Source: Plecoglossus altivelis (Eukaryota; Chordata; Actinopteri; Osmeriformes; Plecoglossidae). Taken from it: 64,000 bases of DNA. The notes under the pieces are model-generated. The model worked only from the letters and a program-made list of their open reading frames with translations, was not told where the DNA came from and ran no database searches. The translations under genes were made by a program, and so were the position numbers. Positions 33,441-47,172 of the stretch are shown piece after piece (position 1 is the first letter of the stretch; the number at the start of each line of letters is the position of its first letter). The stretch spans positions 10,518,821 through 10,582,820 of the forward strand of contig BROE01000003.1 of NCBI GenBank assembly GCA_036571765.1, given 5' to 3'.

Positions 33441-34648
33441 AGGTCTCTCAGGGGAGTCATAACAAACACCGGATTGAATTAGTAGGGAAAAATGGGTTGA
33501 TTGGTGGCACAGCCATGATAAGGTGTGTTTTGATTACAACTAAATTGCGCTATAACTCCCTGGCACCCCTAGCATCTGCTACCCTCAGACTAGGTGATTT
33601 ATGGCCTCTATCAGCCATACAAGCCAGCTGCCTGCTGCCTGCTGCTGCTAGCACTGATACTGGTGCTCGATGCTGATAGAACTAATAGTACTGATAGCAC
33701 TGGTACAGCTGATAATACTGTACTGAACTGTAAACCCAGAACGTTCAGATCACTCAAAACTTAGAAACGGACTGTATCAATCTATTTAGGTACTATAAGT
33801 AATTTATTTAAGTTCATAATTTGATTAATTGACTCAAGGAATCATTTTTTTAATTATTGATTATTTGTCAAGAGATTAGATTACTTCCTTTTTACTGTTG
33901 AGAGTTTACAGTGTTGTCACTGGTCCTGTTACCTTGTGCCGATGATGTAGAGAGACTAGAGAGAGAAGACGGGAACAGATATCAAGGGGAAGCGAGCGTG
34001 AAATAGGGAGACTCGGGAGAGCGGGGAAAACTAGGAAAGGAGAGAGAAAGCTCCCCGACATCGTGTTCACCTATCCCTCCTCCCCTGTCCATCTGTCACT
34101 CAGTTGGTCAGAGAGTGGCAGAGCCATGGGCGGGGTTTTCCTGAGCGGGTGGGGATGAACACACCCACGCCAGCGCGCCCGCCCCACCCCCCACCCCATC
34201 CCAACAGATGCCTGATCGAAGCCCTGTCACAGGGCCTGATCGGGTTATCCAGGAGGTTAGACATCATTCTCATGGAGGTTATCACATCCATTCTGCTTTT
34301 GTTTCAGAGAAGAGGTTTTAAATCGGTCTCATTTTCCCAATTTTAAATCTTCAGTATAGGGATAATTTTTTGTCAGTGTCAAATGTGTGTTCGGAAGGTT
34401 GTCATGAGGTCCCGGGTTCGTGAAATGAATCCCCAAACAGGAAGCTTGGCAGGACTTAGCATGACTCTCCCAGCTAAAGGCAGAGTAAAGGAGCTGAAGG
34501 GGAATTGTGAGTGTTCATGGTGATGTGCTCCATGTCTCTCCATCAACGCTCCAGTGTCCTCCTTAACTGGCAGGGAAGAAACACACAGTAAGCAGATCTA
34601 GGACTAATCACACAAACCAGCTGAGTGAATCCATCTGGAACAAAGACT

Positions 34649-34650
<2 letters not shown>

Positions 34651-34695
<45 letters not shown>

Positions 34696-34742
34696 TGTGT
34701 TTGTGTGTGTGTGTGTGTGTCTGTGTTTGTGTGTGTGTGTGT
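34651..34742. repeat. (TG)n microsatellite
   Basis: A TG run with two CTGTGTT interruptions. Confidence 0.95.
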
Positions 34743-35278
34743 ATTTGGGTGTGCAAAGAAGAAAGATAGACTTTTTCGTTCTCTATTTGCACCACAAGAT
34801 TTGTTTCATCTCGTCTTCTGGCCTCAGTGCTTATTAACAAAGGCTTTCATTCTGCCGCAGATGCCTAGAAGACACCATACTTAGACACATACTCCTCCAT
34901 CCCTCTCACTGATGAGCATGTTTAAGAGGATGGTGATAGATTTGATTGATGGAAATTAATGTCTGATGTTTTAGCCCTCGTGTTTTTTCATAACTTCTAG
35001 TTTTCTTATGCATATTACATACACCCGTCTACAGTTCCAAAAACCATACATTGCATTTCGATCAGATCCGTCTAGATCATACAAGCTGAAACTGGAACGT
35101 AAGACGCAAACTGCTCCTGCTTTCCATGTGCGAACGTGTGCGTGCGTGTGTGCTCGTGTGTGTGTGGAAGTAGGGCCTTGCATGCTACCTGCCATTGCCA
35201 TCTCCGAGGGGCGCTGTGATGTGACATGGTTAGTTAGAACAGGCTGAGATGGACGAGCTGTCAAGTCAGCTCATCTCA

Positions 35279-35332
35279 CATCACACCTGGCACATACATC
35301 ACACCTGGCACATGCATCACACCTGGCACATG
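35279..35332. repeat. 18-bp tandem repeat x3 (CATCACACCTGGCACATA)
   Basis: Three exact-length 18-bp units differing only at the last bases. Confidence 0.93.
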
Positions 35333-35802
35333 TTGATTCTCAGGTTGAGGCCCCGCCCCTCTGCACTGGGTGAGGCTTTTCGCTTTTTTATCCAACAAAC
35401 TGTAGCTTTTAATTGACCTGTGTCAGATATCTACGGTCAAATGTAGGTTCATTTTCAAAACCATTTTGAGATGGGAATATCCACTAACGCGCTTGACGAT
35501 TACTTGCAGTGGAAAAGGGCACAAGTTAGCTCTGGAGTGTAAGGAGGTGCTGGTTACTGAGCTATCCTGGGCCCCAGGCCTCAGCACTGCCCTGAACTCA
35601 ACATGCCCTCCATGCCAGAACTCCTCTCCTCCCGCCCTCTCCTCTACACCCCTCCTCCTCCTCCCTCTCTTCCTCTCTCCTCTCCTCCGTCCATTGACGT
35701 GGGCCATGAGGGAGATGGCCGTCTCTCACCCTCCTCACCATGCTACTCTGCCCAGGAGCAGGGTGTGAATGTGATTATTGACTGGAGCAGCCCCGAGGCT
35801 TT

Positions 35803-35818
35803 CCCACACACACACACT

Positions 35819-35852
<34 letters not shown>

Positions 35853-35863
35853 CACACACACAT
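35803..35863. repeat. (CA)n microsatellite
   Basis: A CA tract with CTCA and AAAC interruptions. Confidence 0.95.
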
Positions 35864-37276
35864 GAACAGGAGAGAGAGAGAGAAACACACGGAACACACC
35901 AAATTTAACTCCTCAGAGTGCTATTTGGCACTGTGAATTTAACTCCTCCGAGTGCCATTGGCTGTCACCCGCTCTGGTCCTTTTTCACACCCTCTTCTCT
36001 GTGTGTTTTGCCACTCCACACACGTTCCGTCCCTTGGAAGTTCCAAATGAGAAACGGCACGTTCCCTGCGTCCTGACAAGATGTTAAGATGTAATATCCG
36101 TCCAGAGATGGGAAAGCTACAAGGAAATAGAAAGTAGATGGGATTCTTCTCTCATGTGTATTTCCCCGGGCAGGGAGAAAAACAGATAGTCAATCTCGCC
36201 TGGCTGGAGAATCAAAGACAATGCAACAAGTCTTCTGCACCCCCCCTCATGTTAATAGCGACGGACATGAATTATGTATTAGGTACACGGTGGTGTGTAG
36301 CTTCCCCAGTGAAACTTCCCTCTCTACTCTTTCCCTGCCTTTGCCTATTTTACTCCTCTCCTCCTTCTTAACCCCTCTGTCCCCCAGCCCCCTACGCCCA
36401 CACAGAAATGTGCTACTGTTTGCCAACACCGCCACCATACACACATTTGGTCTGTTTGAGTGGGCCTGTAAGGAGTAAAAGATATAAATATGTTGGAAAA
36501 GCCCCACACATCCCGGACAATTGGGTTTCCATTGGGGTTCAGGGAGCGTGTGATTGGTGGAGTGGCCGTGAATGTGTGTGTGAGCTCCCATGCTGCTGGG
36601 AGGCTGGGCCTCTACACATCCTCTCTTGTTCGCTCAGACACACAACCCCTTCACTCTCCATTTAACCCTACATCAGAGGAGCCTATTACCACACACACAC
36701 CGATGCACACATGCACGCAAACACACGTTCGCAAACGCAAACACACACGCACGCATACGGAAATCCAGACACGCGGCCGATCGGCGACGACTTGACAGTG
36801 TTTTATATAGAGTGTGATGAAGAGATGAACGCACACACTAACACCGCATTTCATGGAAGAGAGGGCGGCAATACTGTAGTTGCAAGTGATCAAGCGTTGT
36901 GGCTCAAGTGAGGCGCTAAGGCATTAGCTGTCCCTAGCGTGTTCAGTCCACTCACCCAAGCAGATGATCAGGACGCATATGCAATGCTGCCACTTCTCTG
37001 GAAGAAGAGGAACATGATTCAACAAGATACTCTGTAACCACATTGGAATTAGGGAGCTCTCTTTTGCTCAAACTAAGCATGCAGTAGTCAGAAAGACTAC
37101 AGTATATTATCAGGTACATTGGCACAAAACAGAAAACACGAGTGGCCTGAACGGCTGCCTTGTCCTTGTGATGTTGAGTTTAAAGAAATAAAGGAGGTTG
37201 TTCAAATGGTTGTATGTGTATATAAATAGCTGTCCATGTCTGTATGCTCTGTGTAAGTATATTATGATTACATCAG

Positions 37277-37640
37277 GTGATGGACAATAGGGAAGTGATG
37301 TACACTAGGGAGGTGATGTATACCAGATAGGTGATATACACTAGAGAGGTGATGTACACTGGAGAGGTGATGTACACTAGAGAGGTGATGTACACTGGAG
37401 ATGTGATATACACTGGAGAGGTGATCTACACTGGAGAGGTGATATACACTAGAGAGGTGATGTACACTAGAGAGGTGATGTACACTGGAGAGGTGATGTA
37501 CACTAGAGATGTGATATACACTGGAGAGGTGATGTACACAAGGGAGGTGATGTACACTAGAAAGGTGATGTACACTAGAAAGGTGATGAACACTAGAGAG
37601 GATATGTACACTAGGGAGGTGATGGACACTAGGGAGCTGT
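37277..37640. repeat. 18-bp minisatellite (GTGATGTACACTAGAGAG)
   Basis: About 20 units of an 18-bp motif with small variants (ACTGGAGAG, ACTAGAAAG, ATATACACT). Because 18 is divisible by three, both strands stay open (VMYTREVMYTG on plus). This is a repeat artefact rather than a gene. Confidence 0.92.
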
Positions 37641-39104
37641 ACATTAGTAGGAGTTGATATACACTATGCTGTCAGAGACAGGAAGGAGGTGAGATACAGT
37701 GTCAAACCATAGAAATTCGCTGGATCCAGGGTCTATCAAATTTCAAGACAAACTCAAATGAATGCTTTTAGATTGGCTTTGATGCTGCTGGACTGAAAAC
37801 AGATGGAAAATGTGTCCGTTTGAGTTGCGTATCTGTGGTTGTATTGCTGAGGTTAAGGATTACTACGCTGTTTGTTCCATTGTTTAATATGACCAGTCAA
37901 TACAAAATGCATAGACTAGTTTAGGATTTTTTTTTTTTTGCACAGGTTGTTATTTAAGGTTTGGCAGTGATGTCTAAAGGGGTACATTAATGCATGCAGT
38001 ACAAATGCAATTTCCAAAGAGAATGATTGAACCTATTTTACAAACACATCACGCTGGATGGAAGATTCGACTACTAGCCAGTGGTTGCCGCTATTTGTTG
38101 TGCTAAGCAGGGGGTTGACGTAGCAGAAACATGCTCACTGGGTCCATGCTGGGTTTGCGTGGCGCTGGTTGTTAAGCAGCAGGATTCATTATTAACTTCA
38201 GGGATCACAGTCAGACAGCAGCAAATCTGAGATCTCTTTTTTAACCACTGTTTTGTTTTCACCTCTTCTTTCACCTCTCTCCCTCCCTCGCTTTCTCTCT
38301 CTCTCTCTTAACTCTCCCTCTCTCTTTCGTTCACTCTCGCTTCTTCCATTCGCTTGATCCCCCCTCACACACACTCTCTGCGCCCTCCCTCCCTTTTCTC
38401 CGTCACCTATTTCCTCTTTATTTCTCTCGCTTTCCTTCTTCATTCCACCCCCCTCCCACCCCTCCACCCTCCCCCCCACACACACACTCCCCCGTGGCCT
38501 GTCTCCCACTCCTGCTTGGCCTTTCTGATGTGCAGCAGGCCCCTTGCTCATCTCAACATCCTCCCAGCTCTCAGATCCCAGCTTCACACTCTGCTCCTCA
38601 GCCCAACAATGAAAAGGAGCTTTCAGCAAGGCTGGTTCCAATTCATCTGTGATAAATGAGAAGATAAGGCAATCAGTGCACACCATGTCACTGTGCAGCT
38701 AGTTAGGCACACTTCACAACCACTCAGGTGTGCCAGCCAGCCAGTCCTTACGACTGGGTAAAGGGGGGGGGGCAGTGTGTGTATATATACAGTAGCAGAC
38801 ATCCCTGTATGGAGGCTACTCCTGCCAGGACCTGGTTCCTTCTCTTACCATACCTTTACCAGGACACACATGCCCTCCTACAGGAAACCGTTCAGCCTGC
38901 AGGTGTGCAGGTCTGGATCCACGTGTTCTGTGTTAGTAGTAGAGAGCTGAGGTCCGGCCCAGGACCACTGCTGAATGGAAGGACTGGTGTCCAGAGGTTC
39001 TGGGGTCCAGTCTGGAGGAGAAGACGGGGCCACAGGAGGGAGAACGGCAGCAGGTGAGGAGAGGAGGCGGGGGAGAGTGGGAGGACTGAGGTAGAGATGT
39101 GGGG

Positions 39105-39106
39105 GG

Positions 39107-39144
<38 letters not shown>

Positions 39145-39165
39145 GAGAGAGAGGAAGAAGACTGA
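39105..39165. repeat. (GA)n microsatellite
   Basis: A GA tract after a GGGGGGGG run. Confidence 0.94.
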
Positions 39166-42100
39166 GCGAGCAAGGAGAAGGGGAAGAGAGATTGAGAGGA
39201 AAAGGGAGAGACAGGGAGAAAGCCATGCGTTGCCATGGTTTCTGTTGTAATTGTATGTGTGTGTTTGTGTGTTCTAAACTCTATAGAGCAGTCTACTGTA
39301 CATGGACAGTCAGGAGGTAAAGCTTCAGTCCAGTGGCCAACAGGCTGCACTGTTCTTCACACTTACCTGCGTTCTGATTGATCCAGATCAAACTGTTCAG
39401 AGGAGCCAGTTAAGGAGCACAGTCCCATTCAAACAAGGAAAATCGTCTTAACTGCAGATAGATAAGATCATCCGTCATTCTTTACATTGTAATTTCCTTC
39501 TCCTCGTGCATATTATTCCTTGTGAATGGAAAGCCTGCGGGCACACAGTGTCCCGGGTGGATCCTATTCGTTTGACTTGCTTTGCGAACGTGTGTGGATG
39601 CATCTGAATTGCCTTGGCATTTACTTCAGCACAGGTGGGAGGGGGAGACAGGTTCAGAAGGTCAAAACAGTTTTACTGTCAAATTAAAACAGCAACAGGA
39701 CCTCACCCAACCGCATTGAAATCTGACCTGCATGAACTTAACCCTAACTGTTCATGGAAAAATACGAATGTGGAATGCAAAACACAAACACACATGTTGA
39801 ATGTGTTGTGTTTGGATGGGGACCTCTTGGTACTGGGGGGACCATGAGTTCTCAGTCATGCATTCAGTAGAGGAGGCAAACAGAGAGTGGCAAAAGTTGC
39901 TATTTTACATCATTTAAGTCAAATACTTTTTTGTTTTGTCTGTGAGTGCCTGTGTGTGTGAGTGTGTCTGTCTCTGTGTGTGTGTGGGTGGGTCTTTCTG
40001 TCTGTCTGTGTTTGTGAGAGACAGAGAGAGAGAGAGATAGGGAAAGAGGGAAAGAGCGTGAGCATAAAACAGAGACAGAGGGATAGAAAGACGGAGACAG
40101 AGAGAGAGAGGGAGTTCACGAGAAAAGTTGTGAAGCGTTATTCTCCACATCGCAACTCTACTTTGAGCTCTCCCACCATCTCTACTCCCGAACTCTGTTG
40201 TTGTGTGTAATTGGTGTGTTCATTGGATGAGCGCCTGTCTGAGGCCGAGCCACAGCTACGTACAGAAGTGAGATCGACAGGCTTGCAGCTCTTCTCTGAG
40301 CTCCAACAGCTCTAAGTGGCCCGAAGCCACACTCGTGCCCACAGCGATTAAATGAAGTGAAAATTACATTCTCGTCTGGCTTGCAATGAAAATGGAATTT
40401 GTGATCATGAAATACCATACACAGTTGTCACTTCTTAAAAAGGTGTCAGTAATTTGCTTCAGTGGATAAGGTGAATATTTGTCATGACAGGAGAAGAAGG
40501 TTTTCAGAGCGAGAGAGAGAGAGACAAAAAAGTGTGATGTGTGTGATCAATGAAAGAGTTCATTGCTTCGCGCATCATTGCTCTTGTAATATGTGGCTAT
40601 AGATCTGAAGCCGTTCAAAGTGTCAGAGCGGGGATGTCGGTGTTGCCTCTATGGCAACACTGCCACCTAGAGGACTTGCCGAGAAGCCAGGGAAGCGCTG
40701 GCCTGCTAATGGAGACATCTGTTCTTGTTCTCACTCACTTTTTACTTCTGAAACTGACAAAAACAAGTGCCACAAGGGGACCTGTATTTAAGATGTTTTG
40801 CCAAGTCTACGATGGTTTGAGCATGGCTGCGTTCTAAGCAGGCTTGTGGTAGATAGTGAGATGAAAGCCAGTCTGTGTTCCATCATGTCTGGCTTCTGAC
40901 TCCCAGATAGGAGAAGCCATTCTGTGTGAACATTATGACAGAAAAAAATTAAACATTACAAAACACAAGATGCAACATAACATAACAAGGGCTTGACAAT
41001 ATTGGGGGTATTTCGTTCGTGACAGTTCTGGTTTCTTTATGCGCTAAGTATAAGTTATGTGGAATGTCATGCCGACATTGCTCCGTGTGTGTATGTGTGT
41101 AGTGTATTTGTGTGTGTATGTGTGTAACGCATTGTCATAATGTGTCTGTGCGCGCGTGTGTGCGTGCGCGTGTGATTGTGAGGCTGTGCCGCTGTGTTAG
41201 TGTGCACATGCATGTGTTGGCGTCGAAGTGGGGGGGGGGGATGAACTAAAGCGTGAGACTTGGTCAGATGGGGATGGCTGGGACACCATCAACCAGATCA
41301 TCCACCCAGCAACAGCATCGGTGCAGACGCACCTGAGCCCCATGTGATCCCCCCAGGTGAGGAAGATGGGAGGCAGGCTGGAGGCAGGAAGGCCTGGAGA
41401 GAACCAGGGCTGGACCAGCCCCTTCCACCTCCAGGAGACCTGGTTTTTCTAGCTCAGGATCACAACTGCACTGGGCTGGGGATGAAGAGTCGCGGGGTCT
41501 GGTCTCTTTGAAGATGGAAGCGAGGGGGTCTGGTCCTTGGATCCTGCAGCTGAGACAGACTGCTTACCGTGTGAGTGAGCGTGTGTGTGAGTGTGTGTGT
41601 GTGTGGGGGGGGGTACTTGTGTCAGTTTGTGTGTGTGTGTGTGTGTGTATGTGTGAGGTGGACGGACATACCTGGATAAGAATGTACAGTAGCTATAATT
41701 ATAGTCTGCACGAATGCATGATTGGAAATAAGGATTGGAAATAAGGTTGTCGATTTGTGCTGCATTTAGCGCTAACGTCTCCAATGCACAGAGGCGGTCT
41801 GTCCTAAGTGGTCCTGACTGAGGTTTTGCTCAAGTGTGTGTTTTATGAAGGAAGATGTTTGCGTTAAAGCTATGGAGTACATTTAGATGGTTAACGTTTG
41901 TGTTCTGCAAGCACACTTTTATTTCCACAGAATATGCTGTACTTGATGCAGCCTAACATCTTCATGCTAATGTGGTATTAGCAAAAAGACACTCTCACAC
42001 TCACATGCCCACAAACACATACACACAAACACCCACACACAACACTCATGCTGGGTTAGTTGACAGCTCTGGGGTGAGGAGACGATACAAGGAAGCAGAG

Positions 42101-42446
42101 AAGGCTGTGACCTCCAGAAGCATTGTGTCACTTCCTGTCTTTCTACTGGACGTCCTGAGGCGAACTCACCAGCTGAGAGCTCGGTGAGACGTTCCTCTTC
42201 ATGTGTGAAAATACAACAGTTGTGTCCGTCTACATATGATTGAAAAACGCCCATTTAGTGTTTTTGTATTTGTAACCTAGCCAAGTTTCCCAAATATTTT
42301 CATTACCGTCCCCAATATTTATCAGTTGTTCTCTGTATATTCATAATACATTTCAGGATGCAAAAACGTAAGATTTAATTCCGCCATTTCTGGTGCCGAA
42401 GTTGCAAGAGCTGGAGTCTCTGTCATCCAGGCCTGTTGTATGAGAC

Positions 42447-42623
42447 ATGATGTTTCTGTCATCCAGGCCCGCTGTCAAGGAAGAACGGCCGGTCGATGGC
42501 CGAGCCTCCCTCTGTCACATCCTCTCCAACTCCACTCGCAAGGTGACGGCTGCATTCGGAGGTGGAAAAGAGTTTCAGGTTCACGCTACGGATCTGGGCA
42601 ATGCCAGGCAGCAGAGAATCTAG
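42447..42623 (+). other. candidate exon or small ORF
   Basis: An open frame of 58 codons beginning with two ATGs and including VKEERPVDGRASLCHILS and GKEFQVHATDLGN, ending TAG. An acceptor-like TTTCTGTCATCCAG ends at 42466 and an AAG|GTGACG donor-like site follows inside. The composition looks protein-like, but competing frames are also open and the segment contains local duplications (TGTCATCCAGGCC twice; GGGCAATGCCAGG twice). No family is recognised. Confidence 0.22.
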
Positions 42624-43483
42624 TTCGCGTTGCGGACGCGGGCAATGCCAGGGAAATGTCACTGAGCACAGATAGGAGGATGGGAGGGGGGGGGGGGGGG
42701 GCTGAGGAAGTTGAGGAGGGTGAACAGAGGGCCAAGAAGGATGTCTGAGTAGATCAGAAGCAGTTCTCGAGGATGACTGAAAAACCTTTGGATCAATGTT
42801 GCCCTCTGTGAAACACTCTGCATGTGTAGTGTAGACGGAATTTTTTTTAAAATTTATATATAAACTGTTGGACGGTCTTTGAGATTTAACAGTGTGAACT
42901 ACACACATATCTGATAAGATTACAATATCATCTACCTCCACCAGAATTCATTATTTTTATTCTGCTCTGCTACTCGGCCGATGCTTCTGCCATTAGCAGC
43001 ACTCTTCTTTTGAAGCTCAGTTGCAAGAGAGCTGGTAATAATTGAGCTGTCTAAAGGAAATGTTTCAATATGCAACTTATCATATATTCCTATGAAGTAA
43101 TTCTGTCTTCGGTTATAAGACCTCTGGTTATGTGAACTTATTCTGCACTGCAGTTCAACCTCCATGGTTAACCAACCTGAAATCTCAACAGACATCTGTC
43201 AAGAAAATCTCCCTCTCCCCGCATATGTCTTAAGCCAGCCTGATGACCTGCTTCTTCTGTCCCTTCCTCACCCTCACCCTCCTCCTCACATTCCTTCTCC
43301 TCCACGTCCCCTCTTCATCCTCTGCCTCCTTCTCTTCCATCCCTTCATTCTCCTCCAACTCCTCACTAAGGCACATCTCCTTCTTCATCATGATGATAGA
43401 CTTTTAATGTAATATTCCTTCTGCGTCATTGATACTTTAGGTATTGGTATTATGCTATGTGGAAATGGCCATGTTTGGGTTGC

Positions 43484-43566
43484 CCTCAATGGCTCACTGG
43501 GTAGGAGCAAGTAAACTGTAGGCTAAGGCTTTACTTCAGGGCCTGGGTTTGAGTCTGACTACTAGG
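43484..43566 (+). repeat. tRNA-derived SINE-like fragment
   Basis: TGGCTCACTGGGTAGGAGC (about 43490-43508) resembles an A box and GGGTTTGAGTCT (about 43548-43559) a B box, with about 40 bp between them, the spacing found in tRNA genes and SINE heads. The acceptor stem does not pair, so it is not a functional tRNA. Confidence 0.5.
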
Positions 43567-45359
43567 CCTATACAGTATACATACATGATTTATTTTCCCC
43601 TATCACAGATGCGGCTGTCCCCACACAACGGTTTAGACTCAAAGGTGAAACCGTTAATTCAGTGCGTTACTTCCAACCTAGCTTTACATTGTGTCTAAGT
43701 GCAATGTTTTATTATTACACTGCAATTTGGCTGGAGGGAGGAGTAGTTTAGATGGGCTAGGTCGAGGCTGGCTGTTCATTAGGATCAATGTCAGGGCTGT
43801 CGGAGGCCTGGGGTGGAGCGAGGTGGGGCGGCGAGACGGAGCCCCTGCCTCACAGGCAGCAGGAACGGTGGAGGAGAAAGTGGCGGGTTTTAATTCATCT
43901 CCGCGGAGCCACGCCACCCCCAGCTTGAAAAGGAGAGAAAAGAAAGAGAGAGGGGAGACGAGAGAGAGAGAGAGAATGGACAGCCCTGGATAGCTCCTGT
44001 CTCCATTGTGTAGCAAATCAACATGTAGGGTCGCGTCCCAGGGTGTGAAATAACACAGTAACAGCCTTCTGGATTTCACTGGTCATTTCATCCACAGCAG
44101 CAGGCCCTCCAACCAAATGACATTATCTTCAACGCTACGGAGAGCTGACTGGCATTGTTGTACCGTTAGCGATCAGGCGTGCAGCAGGCCGGCAGGGAAG
44201 GAGGGAGGAGGAAGAGGCCTCTGGAGAGAATGTAAGTGTAGTTTATCTGGCCTCCGGGGCCTAGCAGGACACCAGGAACTTAACTGACAGATCGTTTAGG
44301 AAGGAGGCGGTTGCTCTGTCCATCACTCAGATAATGTGTTTAAATGTTTAAAGGAACTATGTTATTGGACGGCTCTGTTTTGTTTCCCGGTCAGCACCCA
44401 TTGAGGTTAATTGAAAAGGAACCCAAGGCAATTGTAGGAGGGCCTGTGCAGATCCAGGAAGATGGCAACATCCTTTGACACTAATTTAGTTTAAAGCTGT
44501 ACAACTCTGGTCGCTCGTTCAGGTAAAACGAATTAAATAGACATAGACAAATGTGTGTGTGCATGTGGACCATTTGCCGCTCTCAACTGGTCCCTCTTCT
44601 TTACATAGTTAGCTATGGTATCTTCTCTTCCCATGATGGATCCATCCTGACCCTCTATTCATTCAGACACATACATTAGTCGTCTCCTCGTCTCACCCGG
44701 CTTTTCTTAGCGTCCAGACGACAACATGATGACACCAGGGCAACTTTCTCTCCCCTTCCTGTCAGCCAGTTTAGCAGACAGTAGTGTGGGCTCTGGTGGT
44801 CAGGCCAGAGTGGCATGTGTGGACTGCGAGGGGACAGGCTCCTTCTGCTGTCTGTCACTCCCCGCTACCATTCAACAACACCTGGGGGGTATCCTAGTCC
44901 CGCCGATCACGTCTCCCGTTAACGGCTCAGCTGCGCAGCCGGCCGGGGTGTGCACCAGGCCAGAGGAGCCGTGTGTAGTCAACAGAAAAGTATTTGCTTA
45001 GCGTGCGTTTTGCGCCCGTACGCGCGTCCTGTCGTGTGTAGCCAAGCACTGGTCAAACGCTAGTTGTCTGGTCCTGTGCCACCTTGGCCTCCATTTCACT
45101 GCTCTAGATAGGTGTTGTTGCAGCGACGCCATCTTGAGGAAGATAGCCTGTGTCAGCAGCTCTTCCCCTCTCCCCTATATGCTCTCAGAAGCTTTTTGTG
45201 AAGCATGACTGCATCCTTTTGGACACTGCACAACTTAAAGGAAATGTATGTTGTTCTCAAGGGGATCACCTGAACAAAATACTGTACGTGATTGAATACA
45301 ATAAATACAACTGCTGAGTATTCCCAGGGTTGCTCTCAGGAGACAAAAGCCCCTTAAGT

Positions 45360-47060
45360 CCATATGTAAATAACTTGGATTAATTATCTGCAGGGTTAAT
45401 TAATATGAGATCCAGGGGGGTGTGGTGTGGAGTGGAGAACTCAGCAGATGTTTGCTCAAGGCATTTCGCATAGCTGGCGGGCTTACATGTTGTGAATGTG
45501 GGACAAGCCACTGAGGAATATGTCCCCATCATACAACAGCCACGCTTGACCTTATTAATAGTCATTATTAAGACACTTAATTATTTTTACAATTATGTAT
45601 ATTTTCGAGCTTTTTTTTATTTAATTCACAGTTCATGACTTGCAGGAGTAACGGCTTCAGTAGTTTCAAGAATAAATCGTGAAGTATTGTCGTGATGACA
45701 TAGAATTGTGATTATTTATCATTTGATAATTTTTTTGCTTTGTAACACAATTTATCTCTGTTGATGGATTAATCTGAGGTTTCAAAAGAAATAACTGCAC
45801 TGACACTTAACTTTACTGCGCAATCTCATTAACCTGTTATTTGGGGAGTCATTCTGTATATTCAACAATGTTCTATTGTCCTTTCATAAGTGTACTCTTT
45901 GGATCCCATTTTCATATGGATTATTTCACTTTTTGCTGAATTTATGTAACATTCATGGCTCATCATCATTATAAGTGGTCCTTTTTATAGTGAATATTTT
46001 GTCAAATCACTAATGACGCTGTATAATCTGGGCTAATGAATACTATTATGTAATTCTAGACAGCACAGAACAATTTTGCTGAATTTATTTTAATATTAGG
46101 GATGTTCATTCATGTGGAATGGTTTAAAAAAGATATCTGACTAATTCCCCTGTTCAATTAAAAGCACAGCATGAAAAATTAAATTAAAAACTGGATAGAC
46201 TTCATTTGTACATTTTTCCATCTGCCCTCTAAGAAGAGATGGCACGACATAAACCTTTGGAGATGTCAAATGTACTGTGTGATGAACAGCACTTCCTGCT
46301 TCGCGAACTTGCTTTGGGAGGCTACTGTCATATTCAAAATATCTAAAAACGAAATAGTTTCATCATTTTTGCGAGTGTAATTTTTGCTCAAGTTTACAGA
46401 CCTATACAATATCTGACCTGTGTTACCAAGTTACCAAATATCCAAACAGATATTTGGATGACAGTTTCTGGAGGTGAAGTTAGGGTATTTTCTTTTAACT
46501 TGGATGCTCAAATAACAACATGTGGTTGTATGATGTCCTGATCATTTTTTCACAATGAATGAGTTTGTGGAGCTAGATCAGAGGCAAAGGCAGATACAGA
46601 GGTAGAAGTAGAATTCTGCTTGGAACCAGCTGTCAGGATCAGAACACTAAGATGTTAAGGCAAGCAGCACGGTGGGAGGTGGCATGTCTGCAAGACCATG
46701 ACAATTAGCTTTCACCATGTGACATCCTTCTCAAACTCATCCACTTCATTTCCCACCTTCAACATTTTCAAATATATTCATAAAAGACGGATGCTCTTTA
46801 AAATGGTCCATTTTTCCCAAATAGCCATTATGATCAAGGTTCCTACTTTTATTGAATATTTCTGATCTGAAACATTTCCTTTCACCCATTAGGTAGTATT
46901 ACCAAGCTTGGTGAACCTCACAGCCATCCTACAAATTTAAAATCATAATAACCAATATTTACGAGCATCTTGAGGTGAAACATTTCAGTACAAGAAATTT
47001 AAATAATAATCTGATTTGTGGTAATTGCGTCTATATGAAGTGACAGGACCACACGGTTGG
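45360..47060. promoter_or_regulatory. AT-rich, repeat-poor stretch rich in TAAT cores
   Basis: About 1.7 kb with almost no microsatellites and no ORF above 60 codons except at its left edge. It holds many homeodomain-type cores, including GGATTAATTATCTGCAGGG, GGTTAATTAATATG, ACACTTAATTATT, GGATTAATCTGAGG and GGGCTAATGAATAC. Its contrast with the repeat-dense flanks suggests selective constraint or simply an AT-rich isochore. Confidence 0.33.
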
Positions 47061-47110
47061 GGATTATGACTAAGGGCCTGACAAGGGGTCATTAGTCTGA
47101 GTCGTCTGGT

Positions 47111-47172
47111 CCTAGCCTAGCCTAGTCAAGCCTAGCCTAGCCTAGCCTAGCCTAGCCTAGCCTAGCCTAGCC
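47111..47172. repeat. (CCTAG)n pentanucleotide repeat
   Basis: About 12 units of CCTAG with one interruption (CCTAGTCAAG). It is followed by a 170-bp stretch rich in CAGTCAGTCA/CTGACTGG words. Confidence 0.95.

Noticed and set aside
38198..38686. 162-codon minus-strand open frame (with DELEPALLKAPFHCWAEEQ)
   Set aside because: More than half is GA-rich low complexity, the opposite strand is equally open, and no donor follows a plausible exon. A weak acceptor exists but that is not enough.
41251..41520. Possible exon ending at CCCCAG|GTGAGG (41357)
   Set aside because: The only open frame into that donor is proline-rich with no acceptor upstream; the downstream frame is composition noise.
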